From assembly GCA_963674555.1 (NCBI GenBank), contig OY771429.1, forward strand, positions 248,001-312,000: 64,000 nt of DNA, written 5' to 3'. The notes beneath the pieces are model-generated. The model saw only the letters and a list, made by a program, of their open reading frames with translations. It did no database searches and was not told where the DNA came from. This stretch comes from JBGMEA01 sp963674555. GTDB lineage: Bacteria > Bacillota > Clostridia > Eubacteriales > Anaerofustaceae. The stretch's first letter is position 1. Each line of letters begins with the position of its first letter. This document shows, piece after piece, positions 33,223-41,699 of this stretch. The position numbers and the translations under genes are program-made.

Positions 33223-34104
33223 TTAATTCTGACGTTCTTTCAAATATTTAGTCAATCTGCGAAGGAAATCGGCTCGTTGGTCAAATTTATCTAGGATATG
33301 CATAGCTTCATCATAAAGCTTCTCAACTTCAAAATGAGCATCTTTTTCGCCCAGAAGGCTATAATAGGTATTTTTATTCAACTCGTGATCGCGATTTACG
33401 TTTTTACCTAACTTTTCGGTTTCACCTTTTACGTCAAGGATATCGTCACTGATTTGAAACATCAACCCAATGCACTGACCGTATTTCAGTAAGGCTTGTA
33501 TTCTTTCTTCATCACCGCCACCGCAGATTGCACCGGCTTGCAAAGCTGCGCTGATCAATGCTCCGGTTTTATTGTTGTGAATAAATTCCAAAGTATCTAT
33601 ATCGATGTTTATATTTTCATTGACAATATCTGCTACTTGTCCGCCTATCATCCCTTGAACGCCCGAGGCATTAGCGATCGCACTTACTGCAGACATGTAT
33701 CGATCTTTATCCTTTGCATTACGGTATCCTTTTATCATGATTTCGTAAGCGCAATTCAGAAGACCATCACCACTCAATACAGCGATCGGGTATCCGAAGA
33801 CAATATGATTCGTCGGTTTTCCTCGACGCAAATCATCATCATCCATGCACGGCAGATCATCATGTACCAATGAATATGTGTGGATCATTTCTATTGCAGC
33901 AAGCAACGGTTCACAATCAGACAAACATCCCCCCGTTATGATACAAGCTTCCAGTAATAACAGTGGGCGTATACGCTTGCCACCCGCAAACAAACTGTAG
34001 GCCATGCTTTTATATATGATTTCAGGATATGTTTGCTCATACGTGTATTTCTCTAAAATTTTATTTATTAGTTCAATTTTTTCGGATAGTTGAGCTCTAA
34101 ACAC
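33223..34104 (-). CDS. ispA: Polyprenyl (farnesyl-type) diphosphate synthase
   Basis: A 293-residue trans-prenyltransferase that elongates allylic diphosphates with IPP. The first Asp-rich motif is in HDDLPCMDDDDLRRGKPT at about 81-98 and the second in QISDDILDVKG at about 219-229. The four-residue insertion in the first motif and the short residues before it (MIHTYSLV) fit a bacterial FPP synthase. The start is GTG at 34102-34104, since no ATG is in position and the gene abuts xseB. Order nusB / xseA / xseB / ispA is conserved in Clostridia. No dxs follows. Confidence 0.92.
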   Translation of the reverse strand: MFRAQLSEKIELINKILEKYTYEQTYPEIIYKSMAYSLFAGGKRIRPLLLLEACIITGGCLSDCEPLLAAIEMIHTYSLVHDDLPCMDDDDLRRGKPTNHIVFGYPIAVLSGDGLLNCAYEIMIKGYRNAKDKDRYMSAVSAIANASGVQGMIGGQVADIVNENINIDIDTLEFIHNNKTGALISAALQAGAICGGGDEERIQALLKYGQCIGLMFQISDDILDVKGETEKLGKNVNRDHELNKNTYYSLLGEKDAHFEVEKLYDEAMHILDKFDQRADFLRRLTKYLKERQN

Positions 34105-34338
34105 TTATTCTATTTCCTCTGAATCATAATCAATTTCTTGGTATTCGCCATTTTTTGTCAGAAGGATTTTTACTTTTTCTTCTGCTTGATGTAGTTCTTT
34201 ATTCAACGATTGGATCAACATGGTCCCTTCTTCAAATAGATTAATAGAATTATCAAGACTGATTTCGTTTGTTTGTATAGTTTCTACTATTTCCTCCAAG
34301 CGTTGCATTTTATCTTCAAAACTCAATTGTTTATCCAT
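34105..34338 (-). CDS. xseB: Exodeoxyribonuclease VII small subunit
   Basis: A 77-residue acidic helical protein: SFEDKMQRLEEIVETIQTNE then SLDNSINLFEEGTMLIQSLN matches the XseB family closely. It associates in several copies with XseA to form exonuclease VII, which degrades single-stranded DNA. It lies three bases after xseA and directly abuts ispA. Confidence 0.94.
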   Translation of the reverse strand: MDKQLSFEDKMQRLEEIVETIQTNEISLDNSINLFEEGTMLIQSLNKELHQAEEKVKILLTKNGEYQEIDYDSEEIE

Positions 34339-34341
34339 ATA

Positions 34342-35541
34342 TTACCTCTCTTTTATATCTGTTACTTCCGAATAGATCCGATTTCTATGCGTAATTATCT
34401 CTATGTTATCATCTTTATTGATATCATTCCCCGTCACATAATTATCATCTTTTTTGAGTATGCAAAATCCTCGCTTCAGTATATTTTCATGGGAAAGACT
34501 TTTTAACAGTGTATCAATTGCCGAAATTTCATGCTGATAGATGTCTAGTTTTATTTTGACTTTTTCAGTCATTCTTTCGTGAAGATAATCAATATTCATT
34601 GAAGCAGTTTGTATTCTTTCAAATGGTCTTGAAAAAAGAGGTAGATTCATGATAGAAATAATTTTCTGTTTTCCAAAACTCAACCTTTGATTGAGTGCCT
34701 CTATGAGAATGTTTCTGTAACGCTTCAAAGCAAATATGACATCTTCAATGTCAGGGACAGCTAACTCTGCAGCTGCTGACGGAGTTGGAGCCCGCATATC
34801 TGCCACAAAATCACTAATTGTAAAGTCTGTCTCATGACCCACCGCTGAAATCACAGGTATAGATGAATTAAAAATACTTTCCGCTACAATACGCTCGTTG
34901 AATGCCCATAATTCTTCGATCGACCCACCTCCTCGTCCGGTGATGATCAAATCAGCAAGGTTCTCTTTATTGATCAGATCGATCATTAGAGCAATATCCA
35001 AAGGGGCGGAATCTCCTTGAACCAATACCGGACAAACAAGCAGTTTCACATCGGGAAAACGTCGTTTCATGACTGAGATCATATCTCTTACAGCGGCTCC
35101 GGTCGGAGATGTGACCAATGCAATTTTTTTAGGTAAATATGGTATCTGTTTTTTCTTCGATTGATCAAAATACCCTTTATCGCGTAAAAGATCCAATAAT
35201 CTATTATATCGTTCAAACAGCGTTCCTATGCCGTCTTCATTCATTTTTTTCACATATACTTGGTAATTGCCGTTCTTCTCATAAACACTTACGCGACCCG
35301 AAATGATCACACTCATTCCGTCTATCGGATCAAAATCCAATCGATATGCGTTACTTTTAAACATCACACAACTGATCTTTGATTTATCATCTTTGATCGA
35401 AAAATACAAATGCCCTGAAGAATGACGTTTGAAATTCGATATTTCTCCCTTAACTGTAACATTCGATAAGAGCTCATCAAATTCCATCAGTCCGCTGATA
35501 TACTTATTCAATTGGCTGACTGTTAGTGATTTATTGTCCAT
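34342..35541 (-). CDS. xseA: Exodeoxyribonuclease VII large subunit
   Basis: A protein of about 399 residues. An N-terminal OB fold (TVSQLNKYISGLMEFDELLSN ... VKGEISNFKRHSSGHLYFSIKDD) is followed by the catalytic domain with the conserved KKIALVTSPTGAAVRDMI, ITGRGGGSIEELWAFNER and PVISAVGHETDFTISDFVADMRAPTPSAAAEL. A coiled-coil C-terminus binds XseB. The open frame reaches 35553, but ATG 35539-35541 follows GAGG by 6 bases and gives the normal N-terminus. It overlaps the TsaD-like gene by 11 bases. Confidence 0.96.
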   Translation of the reverse strand: MDNKSLTVSQLNKYISGLMEFDELLSNVTVKGEISNFKRHSSGHLYFSIKDDKSKISCVMFKSNAYRLDFDPIDGMSVIISGRVSVYEKNGNYQVYVKKMNEDGIGTLFERYNRLLDLLRDKGYFDQSKKKQIPYLPKKIALVTSPTGAAVRDMISVMKRRFPDVKLLVCPVLVQGDSAPLDIALMIDLINKENLADLIITGRGGGSIEELWAFNERIVAESIFNSSIPVISAVGHETDFTISDFVADMRAPTPSAAAELAVPDIEDVIFALKRYRNILIEALNQRLSFGKQKIISIMNLPLFSRPFERIQTASMNIDYLHERMTEKVKIKLDIYQHEISAIDTLLKSLSHENILKRGFCILKKDDNYVTGNDINKDDNIEIITHRNRIYSEVTDIKER

Positions 35542-36457
35542 TCTTGTCCTCATTCATGACCCTGCGCCCGATCAATGCCACCCCCACTGCATTATCACTG
35601 CTTAATTGATCTTGTGCAAAATAGAACTCTAGTAGGTCTTTTTCTGAAAGAAACATGTTTCTAATATTTTGACTACTTGAAACACCACCCACAAAAAGAA
35701 TATCTTTTATATTATATTGGTAAGCTACTTGCTTTACTGCTTTCATAATCGAATCCGCAACACAATTGAATACCCCGCCTATGATCGATAATTTATCGAG
35801 GCCTCGTTCATAATATAATTTACATTGATTCTCCACGCCTGAAAAACTTATATTCGTACCATTTACACTGACAGGTAAATCCAACGCCTTATTGCGGTCG
35901 TATAATCGATCCATTTCTTGTCCGCAGGGGAAATCCATCCCCAGCATACATCCGATTCGATCGATCAATTGACCTGCGCTGATATCGATCGTTTTGCCGA
36001 TGATCTGAGAAGCATAACCTCTGGAATCATTACTGCATAATAAAATTTCAGTAGTCCCGCCTGACATATGTACACATATAAATGTATCAGCCATACTGTC
36101 ATTATTATACCGACCGGCCTCTATATGACCTTCTTGATGAGTTGTTTTATGTAAGGGAACATGCAACATATCCGCTATGCTCGAAGCGATACTTTCTCCG
36201 GCCTTAAAACATGGCATATATGAGCCCTCAACTCTTCGTGGGTAGGATGAGACACAGACACCTTCTAATTCTTGATCTTTTATTTTATTGATCATAGATG
36301 GCAGTTTTATAATATGTTGATAAAAAGCTTCAGATTGGCGCAGGCCTTTCTTACCTTTTCTTACTGTGAGCATTTCACGCAGATCAAAAACAATCCCATT
36401 TTTGTCTACAACACAAACAGAAGTAGTGTAATTACTTGTGTCGATCCCTAAGATCAT
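35531..36457 (-). CDS. Kae1/TsaD-like domain protein (O-sialoglycoprotein endopeptidase family)
   Basis: A 308-residue ASKHA-fold protein. N-terminal GIDTSNYTTSVCVVD is the phosphate-1 loop. The metal-binding pair is in TTHQEGHIEAG at about 112-122, CVHMSGGTTEILLC is the phosphate-2 loop and DILFVGGVSSSQNIRN the adenosine-binding segment. It resembles TsaD of t6A tRNA modification, but it is shorter at the N-terminal insert, and this nusB-xseA position is that of a distinct Clostridia paralogue, so I do not call it tsaD. Overlaps xseA and nusB by a few bases: one operon. Confidence 0.85.
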   Translation of the reverse strand: MILGIDTSNYTTSVCVVDKNGIVFDLREMLTVRKGKKGLRQSEAFYQHIIKLPSMINKIKDQELEGVCVSSYPRRVEGSYMPCFKAGESIASSIADMLHVPLHKTTHQEGHIEAGRYNNDSMADTFICVHMSGGTTEILLCSNDSRGYASQIIGKTIDISAGQLIDRIGCMLGMDFPCGQEMDRLYDRNKALDLPVSVNGTNISFSGVENQCKLYYERGLDKLSIIGGVFNCVADSIMKAVKQVAYQYNIKDILFVGGVSSSQNIRNMFLSEKDLLEFYFAQDQLSSDNAVGVALIGRRVMNEDKNGQ

Positions 36458-36858
36458 CCTGCATTATCCTCTTGATAAATATTATTTAGAATTCCGTTAA
36501 TGAATGAGCTGTCTTTTTCTTCACAATAAATATGAGATAATTTGACAGCTTCGTCTATAGCACTTATTTTCGGTATATCCTTATTAAAAAGAAGTTCATA
36601 TACACCTAACCGCAAGATTGCCAAAACCGTTTTGGGAAGCCTGTTTAAAGTCCATCCTGTCAAGTGTTCTTCAATCATATGATCGATCTTTTCCAAATTA
36701 TCCAATATGCCTTCTATTGTCGTAAGCGCATAAGTCCCTTGTACACCTTTTAAATCTTCTTCCTGTGCAAATACCGGATATAGATCTTTAAAATCCTCAT
36801 GGAATTCTTTTTGAAATAATATTTTGAAAACTTTCTCTCTTGCTTCACTTCTTCTCAT
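36454..36858 (-). CDS. nusB: Transcription antitermination factor NusB
   Basis: A 134-residue all-helical RNA-binding protein: RRSEAREKVFKILFQKEFHED at the N-terminus, HLTGWTLNRLPKTVLAILRLGVYELLF and IDEAVKLSHIYCEEKDSSFINGILNNI at the C-terminus, the NusB core motifs. It functions in rRNA antitermination. The open frame extends ten codons further, but ATG 36856-36858 is directly preceded by GGAGGTATC and is the family start. First gene of the nusB / TsaD-like / xseAB / ispA operon. Confidence 0.95.
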   Translation of the reverse strand: MRRSEAREKVFKILFQKEFHEDFKDLYPVFAQEEDLKGVQGTYALTTIEGILDNLEKIDHMIEEHLTGWTLNRLPKTVLAILRLGVYELLFNKDIPKISAIDEAVKLSHIYCEEKDSSFINGILNNIYQEDNAG

Positions 36859-36995
36859 GATACCTCCGTAAATACAGAAAGACCGCATACATTTTACTAT
36901 TTACTGTACTTTTTAGCACAGCAATGCAATTGTTCTGAATAATAATTATATCAAATAATCATTCGATTATCCAATCATATAATGAAGTAAGAATT

Positions 36996-37028
36996 GATAA
37001 AAATAATAAAAGTCGACATTTTGTCGAC
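36996..37028 (-). terminator. Terminator after the SpoU methyltransferase gene
   Basis: GTCGAC repeated at 37012-37017 and 37023-37028 (each self-complementary, together a stem with a five-base loop). On the minus strand it is followed by TTTTATTATTTTTA. Confidence 0.65.
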
Positions 37029-37056
37029 ATAAATATATTCGTTATATTTGATTGTT

Positions 37057-37794
37057 TTAGTAGCCTATAATTTTATACATAAGAATACTACCTGCAACAG
37101 TAGCATTAAGAGATTCGCAATTTCCGTAGATGGGGATTTTGATAAGTATATCACATAACTCAGCCACATCATCGCTGATGCCATTTCCTTCATTACCGAC
37201 AACTAAAACCACTTTATTTTTGATTATAGCTACTGATACATCACCATTTAGATGAGCCCCGAGAAATTGGAATTGGTCGCTTTTTAGTTTTTGGATGGTA
37301 TCTATATTAATCTTAAACAATTTGATCGTTAATACCGCCCCTGCACTGGAACGTACAGCTTTAGGTGCATAAGGATCAGCGCAACCATCGTTTAACATAA
37401 CAGCATCGAAACCTGCACATACAGCTGTTCTGATCAATGCTCCTACGTTATCGCTGTTTTGCACATTATCCAGAAACAATATTTTATCGCAAGAACCGAT
37501 GTATGTTGAATTATATTTGGGTATCTCAAAGACCGCAATAATACCTTGCGGTGTTTTGGTCACGCTTAAATAATTAAAGATTTCATCCGTTACAATAAGA
37601 GCATTCTGATTGATGAAGTTGGCATCGTAATTTTGTTGTGTTTGCACAATATAAATCGGTTGATTGAAACTGGATAATGCATCCTCTACGTGTTTATTGC
37701 CCTCAACAAAAAACAATCCTGATTCTTTTCTTCCTTTTCTGGTGTGAAGTTTTTTGATCAACTTCACTGTAGAATTCGTTTTCGAAGTGATCAT
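37057..37794 (-). CDS. TrmH/SpoU-family RNA 2'-O-methyltransferase
   Basis: A 245-residue SPOUT enzyme. N-terminal substrate-binding domain (TSKTNSTVKLIKKLHTRKGR ... FVEGNKHVEDAL) is followed by the knotted methyltransferase: motif 1 LFLDNVQNSDNVGALIRTA at about 105-123, motif 2 VVLVVGNEGNGISDDV at about 191-206 and motif 3 IPIYGNCESLNATVAGSIL at about 217-235 with the catalytic-loop Asn/Ser. It methylates a ribose in rRNA or tRNA; the target is not predictable. It overlaps the downstream-read trkA start by 4 bases. Confidence 0.9.
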   Translation of the reverse strand: MITSKTNSTVKLIKKLHTRKGRKESGLFFVEGNKHVEDALSSFNQPIYIVQTQQNYDANFINQNALIVTDEIFNYLSVTKTPQGIIAVFEIPKYNSTYIGSCDKILFLDNVQNSDNVGALIRTAVCAGFDAVMLNDGCADPYAPKAVRSSAGAVLTIKLFKINIDTIQKLKSDQFQFLGAHLNGDVSVAIIKNKVVLVVGNEGNGISDDVAELCDILIKIPIYGNCESLNATVAGSILMYKIIGY

Positions 37795-38447
37795 TTCTGT
37801 TCTTTCAAGGTAAGTTTTGTAATTTCATTGTTATCGCCTATAACAATTAGTCTATCTTTTGCCTGTATTATCTCACCCGGAGCGGGATTGATAATCGCGG
37901 TCTCACCCCTCTTGATCACGATAACATTGATGTTATGCTTTGCACGAAGATTCAGATCGATTAAGGATTGGTTCTTCCATGAAGGCAATGCCGCTAATTC
38001 TATCAAAACATGGTTCGGATCCAATTCGATCAAATCAAGGAAGGATGAATTCGAAAGGCTGTATGCGATCTTCTGTCCCATTTCTTTTTCAGGAAGTATT
38101 ACCTTATCGACGCCAAGTTGATAAAGCACTTTCGCTTGTATATCGTTTTGCGCCTTTGCATATACGTTTTGTATGCCAAGTTCTTTTGCATTGATAACAC
38201 CTAAAAAAGATGCATTCAAATCTGCTGAAAGTGCTACGATGACTACGTCGACATTTTGTATGCCGATTGATTTAAGCACGTGTATATCTGTGATATCTGC
38301 TTGCACGGCAAATGTCACATCATCAGCGATGCCGTTTATTACATCTTCGTTTTTGTCGATTGCAAAAACATCATGTCCCAACTCGTGAAGATTCCTGGCT
38401 AAGGAAGCACCAAAACTTCCTAAACCCAATACTGCAAATTGTTTCAT
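37791..38447 (-). CDS. Potassium uptake regulatory subunit TrkA/KtrA
   Basis: A 218-residue cytoplasmic regulator. RCK_N with NAD/ATP-binding VLGLGSFGASLARNLHELGHDVFAIDKNED (G-x-G-x-x-G at residues 6-11 and acidic D at about 31) covers about 1-130. RCK_C covers about 135-218, ending in PGEIIQAKDRLIVIGD. These rings gate KtrB/TrkH-type potassium channels by nucleotide binding. It follows the channel gene by 15 bases. Confidence 0.92.
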   Translation of the reverse strand: MKQFAVLGLGSFGASLARNLHELGHDVFAIDKNEDVINGIADDVTFAVQADITDIHVLKSIGIQNVDVVIVALSADLNASFLGVINAKELGIQNVYAKAQNDIQAKVLYQLGVDKVILPEKEMGQKIAYSLSNSSFLDLIELDPNHVLIELAALPSWKNQSLIDLNLRAKHNINVIVIKRGETAIINPAPGEIIQAKDRLIVIGDNNEITKLTLKEQK

Positions 38448-38462
38448 AGATCTCTCCTAAAA

Positions 38463-39833
38463 TTATAGTAATAGATTGCCGTCGGGATATTTGAAGGATC
38501 CCATTGCATTTCTTTTTTCATTTTTCTTATATATTGCAAAAGCTATCGTCATCAATCCTACACGACCGAAGAACATTGTAACGATCAATGTCAATCTGCT
38601 GATGACAGACAAATCGGAAGTAATACCTGTTGAAAGTCCTACAGTCCCAAATGCCGATAAAACTTCAAATAACAAATTATTCATTGGAATCGATTCTACT
38701 GCTTGCATGATCATAGATGCGATAAACACCCAAATAATACCGAGTATCGTAATTGAAATCGCCTTTTTAAGCACAGCCACATTTATCCTGCGCTGAAAAA
38801 CTGTCATATCATCATACCCTTGGATCGTACGTATCATAGCTAATATGAAAATGCTGAATGTTGTCGTCTTTACTCCTCCTGCCGTTGATCCCGGTGATCC
38901 CCCGATGAACATAAACAGCATGACCATCATATTGGTCGATCCTCGGAGCGATCCCATGTCTATTGTGTTAAATCCAGCTGTTCGCGGGGTAATAGATGTA
39001 AACAGTGACGCAAGTACTTTTCCGAAAAGCGGCATATTACCAATCGTTTCAGGGTTCGTAAATTCACTTACAAATACGATAATCGTTCCAATAACGATCA
39101 ATACCGCACTTGCCGATAATACCACTTTTGTATTTAAATCATATTGAGAAAATTTCTTTTTTGAAATGATATCCATTACTACTGCAAAACCGATTCCGCC
39201 GATTACGATCAAAAGACATATCACTAGATTCAGCAAAATATTTGTCGCGAACGGCATAAAGCTGACTCCGCCGCCAACGATATCGAATCCGGCATTACAG
39301 AAAGCAGACACCGAATGAAATATACTCATAAATATACCTTGTTTTACACCATATGCCGGTATAAAAACCGCTGAAAGTGCAATAGCACCCGACATTTCGA
39401 CAATCAAGGTAAACAATAAAACATACTTTACATACCGAATAATGCCTTCCAAACTATCTACGCTGAAAGATGTTCTGATAAGCATTCGACTTCTTACACT
39501 GATCCTTTTTCCTGTAATCAAAAACAGGACTGTAGCCATTGACATGAACCCGAGAGCGCCAATTTGAATGAGTATCAAAATAACGACCTGTCCAAAAACA
39601 GACCAATATGTCCCTGTATCGACAACGACTAAACCCGTTACACAAACACCCGATGTAGCAGTAAAAAGCGCAGTTAAAATATCTGTCGGTTGCCCGTCAG
39701 CATGTGCGATAGGCAACATCAATAAAATCATCCCAACGATTATCAGAGCTGCAAATCCCATAACGATTATCTGAGGATGTGTGATTTTTCTGAATTTTAC
39801 TGCGAGATTATGGAAGAATTCTCTTATGTTCAT
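38463..39833 (-). CDS. Potassium uptake transmembrane subunit TrkH/KtrB
   Basis: A 456-residue channel-like transporter with four M1-P-M2 repeats. Selectivity-filter-like segments are visible: TATSGVCVTGLVVVDTG (repeat 1, about 90-106), HSVSAFCNAGFDIVGGG (repeat 2, about 190-206), SITPRTAGFNTIDMGSL (repeat 3) and SAFGTVGLSTGIT (repeat 4). FIGGSPGSTAGGVKTTTF is the conserved intramembrane-loop region. With the RCK protein it imports potassium, likely coupled to sodium. First gene of this two-gene unit, start ATG 39831-39833. Confidence 0.93.
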   Translation of the reverse strand: MNIREFFHNLAVKFRKITHPQIIVMGFAALIIVGMILLMLPIAHADGQPTDILTALFTATSGVCVTGLVVVDTGTYWSVFGQVVILILIQIGALGFMSMATVLFLITGKRISVRSRMLIRTSFSVDSLEGIIRYVKYVLLFTLIVEMSGAIALSAVFIPAYGVKQGIFMSIFHSVSAFCNAGFDIVGGGVSFMPFATNILLNLVICLLIVIGGIGFAVVMDIISKKKFSQYDLNTKVVLSASAVLIVIGTIIVFVSEFTNPETIGNMPLFGKVLASLFTSITPRTAGFNTIDMGSLRGSTNMMVMLFMFIGGSPGSTAGGVKTTTFSIFILAMIRTIQGYDDMTVFQRRINVAVLKKAISITILGIIWVFIASMIMQAVESIPMNNLLFEVLSAFGTVGLSTGITSDLSVISRLTLIVTMFFGRVGLMTIAFAIYKKNEKRNAMGSFKYPDGNLLL

Positions 39834-40061
39834 GCGTTGTCATAACCACCAAATATAAAATGCCGATTTGCTATATCCATTTTATTATACTATACATCAA
39901 TAAAATATCAATCATTATCTTATATCTGGCTTCCTTGTCCATAATATCTTACTTTAACAACTTGACTCTTAAATAGGCGTTAATTATTTAAATCAGAAGT
40001 CACGTATGATATAATACCTTTTGTTATATGTTAAAGAAATAAATGTGATCGTAGGGAAAAA

Positions 40062-41669
40062 ATGAAGCAAAAAAATTGGGTGATTCTATACATTTCTATA
40101 TTTTTATTTTTAGTTTGCTTAAGTTTTAACACATATTTTTCTATCCCCTATTATAAGATGAGTAGTGTTAAATTCCAAAACTTAGATAATATCCATCTGA
40201 GTGCTAAATACACCCCCTCGACCAATGGAAAAGGGGTCGTGATCGTTACCGATTTATCCCATGATAAAAGCGAATTAACATCAATGGTATATGAACTGTC
40301 CTCTTTGGGATATGGTATATATATTTTTGATTTTCCATCCCAAGGAGGATCAGAAGGAACAATCCCATTTCATTTAAATGAAAGTACTTATTTAGCGGAA
40401 CAATTTTACGACGCAATGGTTTCCTACTCGCAATTGGAAAATATGAATGTTTCAAATATTCATATCATAGCATACGGCTCGGGTGCGCGTGCTGTGTTAC
40501 AAACCGTGTCAATGGGATTTATCGAACCGGCAAGTGTTACTTTGATCGGCACAGATATAAACTTGACAGACCGAATCCAATATAATGTTTTGAATTTTAC
40601 GATTGATTCAGAGATCGACTGGGTTCAAAACTTAACTGATTTTTCTGCAAGATCCCCCATCTATCTGATAGCCTCAAAATTAGATAACATTTCCACAGTT
40701 GAGGACAATGAACTGTTACTCTCTATGCTATCCTCTGGATCAAATTCAGATCCGACGACTGATATTAATATTGAGCTTTCTGTTGTTAATAACACTGTTC
40801 ATTTCATGATGATGCATGATTACAATATTCAAAAAATTGCTTTGAGAGCAATAACAGAACAGGGTAATATTTCCTATTCACCTAATTCGCTATTGAATTT
40901 ACGGAATATCAGTATTGCTTCTATGTTCATACTATTGATACTTATGTTCTACACAAGTGGCCAACTTATTTCATTAAAGTCGCTTATTAATACTCAAAAG
41001 AAATTTAAATTACCGAATCATTATTTGAGACATAAACTACTCTTTTGGTTACCCGCATTGATAATTACCGGTCTGATCCCTATTGCATTTTATCTGTTAC
41101 CCACTGCTTTTCCGTACAATGATATATTTAAATTATCATTATTTACATCCTATGGTATCACTATGATGTTCTTATATAAATTTTCAAATTTTGCAGATGG
41201 CATAGGGCAAGTATTTTTTACTCCAAATACACCCATCAACAATAAAACATCGATAGGAGTCGGTCTATTGATATTGGCTCTGATCAGTCTGATATCTTTT
41301 AGTGGGATGATCTTTCTGTATTCATGGCGTTCAAAATTGCTTTGGATAGTCTTATTTACTCTACTGTGTGCAATAATGTTTTATATAGATGAGAAAGAAC
41401 GTCGTTTTTTCGCCGATTCTACAAAGAAGAATTTGCAACTGATCTCAATAAATTATCTCGGTTCAATCATCGCGCCGATTGTGTTAATAGCGATTGGAAT
41501 GTATAATACCGCATTTATTATGTTTGGAATGCTGTTTATGTTGCTCCTTACACTTTCGATGGAGTTTATTTTAAAGAAATTGAATGGCAGCATATTTGTT
41601 AATTCGATCATAAAAGCATTCATTTTTCAATTACTTGTATTTGCTCAAAGTACCATGTTTTTAAAATAA
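40062..41669 (+). CDS. Membrane-anchored alpha/beta-hydrolase-like protein with C-terminal polytopic domain
   Basis: A 535-residue protein. TM1 is at about 7-27. An extracytoplasmic alpha/beta-hydrolase-like domain at about 40-275 has IYIFDFPSQGGSEG before the nucleophile region, IIAYGSGARAVLQ at about 137-149, a possible acid in IASKLDNIS and a His in NNTVHFMMMHD. The nucleophile elbow reads Y-G-S-G-A rather than the usual G-x-S-x-G. About seven to eight TM helices follow (about 285-535). Fusion of a hydrolase to a polytopic membrane part is uncommon and I do not recognise the family. It stands alone, divergent from trkH, and ends in a strong terminator. Confidence 0.75.
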   Translation: MKQKNWVILYISIFLFLVCLSFNTYFSIPYYKMSSVKFQNLDNIHLSAKYTPSTNGKGVVIVTDLSHDKSELTSMVYELSSLGYGIYIFDFPSQGGSEGTIPFHLNESTYLAEQFYDAMVSYSQLENMNVSNIHIIAYGSGARAVLQTVSMGFIEPASVTLIGTDINLTDRIQYNVLNFTIDSEIDWVQNLTDFSARSPIYLIASKLDNISTVEDNELLLSMLSSGSNSDPTTDINIELSVVNNTVHFMMMHDYNIQKIALRAITEQGNISYSPNSLLNLRNISIASMFILLILMFYTSGQLISLKSLINTQKKFKLPNHYLRHKLLFWLPALIITGLIPIAFYLLPTAFPYNDIFKLSLFTSYGITMMFLYKFSNFADGIGQVFFTPNTPINNKTSIGVGLLILALISLISFSGMIFLYSWRSKLLWIVLFTLLCAIMFYIDEKERRFFADSTKKNLQLISINYLGSIIAPIVLIAIGMYNTAFIMFGMLFMLLLTLSMEFILKKLNGSIFVNSIIKAFIFQLLVFAQSTMFLK

Positions 41670-41670
41670 A

Positions 41671-41699
41671 AAAACGCCTTCGTGAGAAGGCGTTTTTTA
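41671..41699. terminator. Bidirectional terminator between convergent genes
   Basis: AAAACGCCTTC (41671-41681) / GAAGGCGTTTT (41686-41696), loop GTGA, T-run after and A-run before. It overlaps the stop codon of the ABC exporter. Confidence 0.9.
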
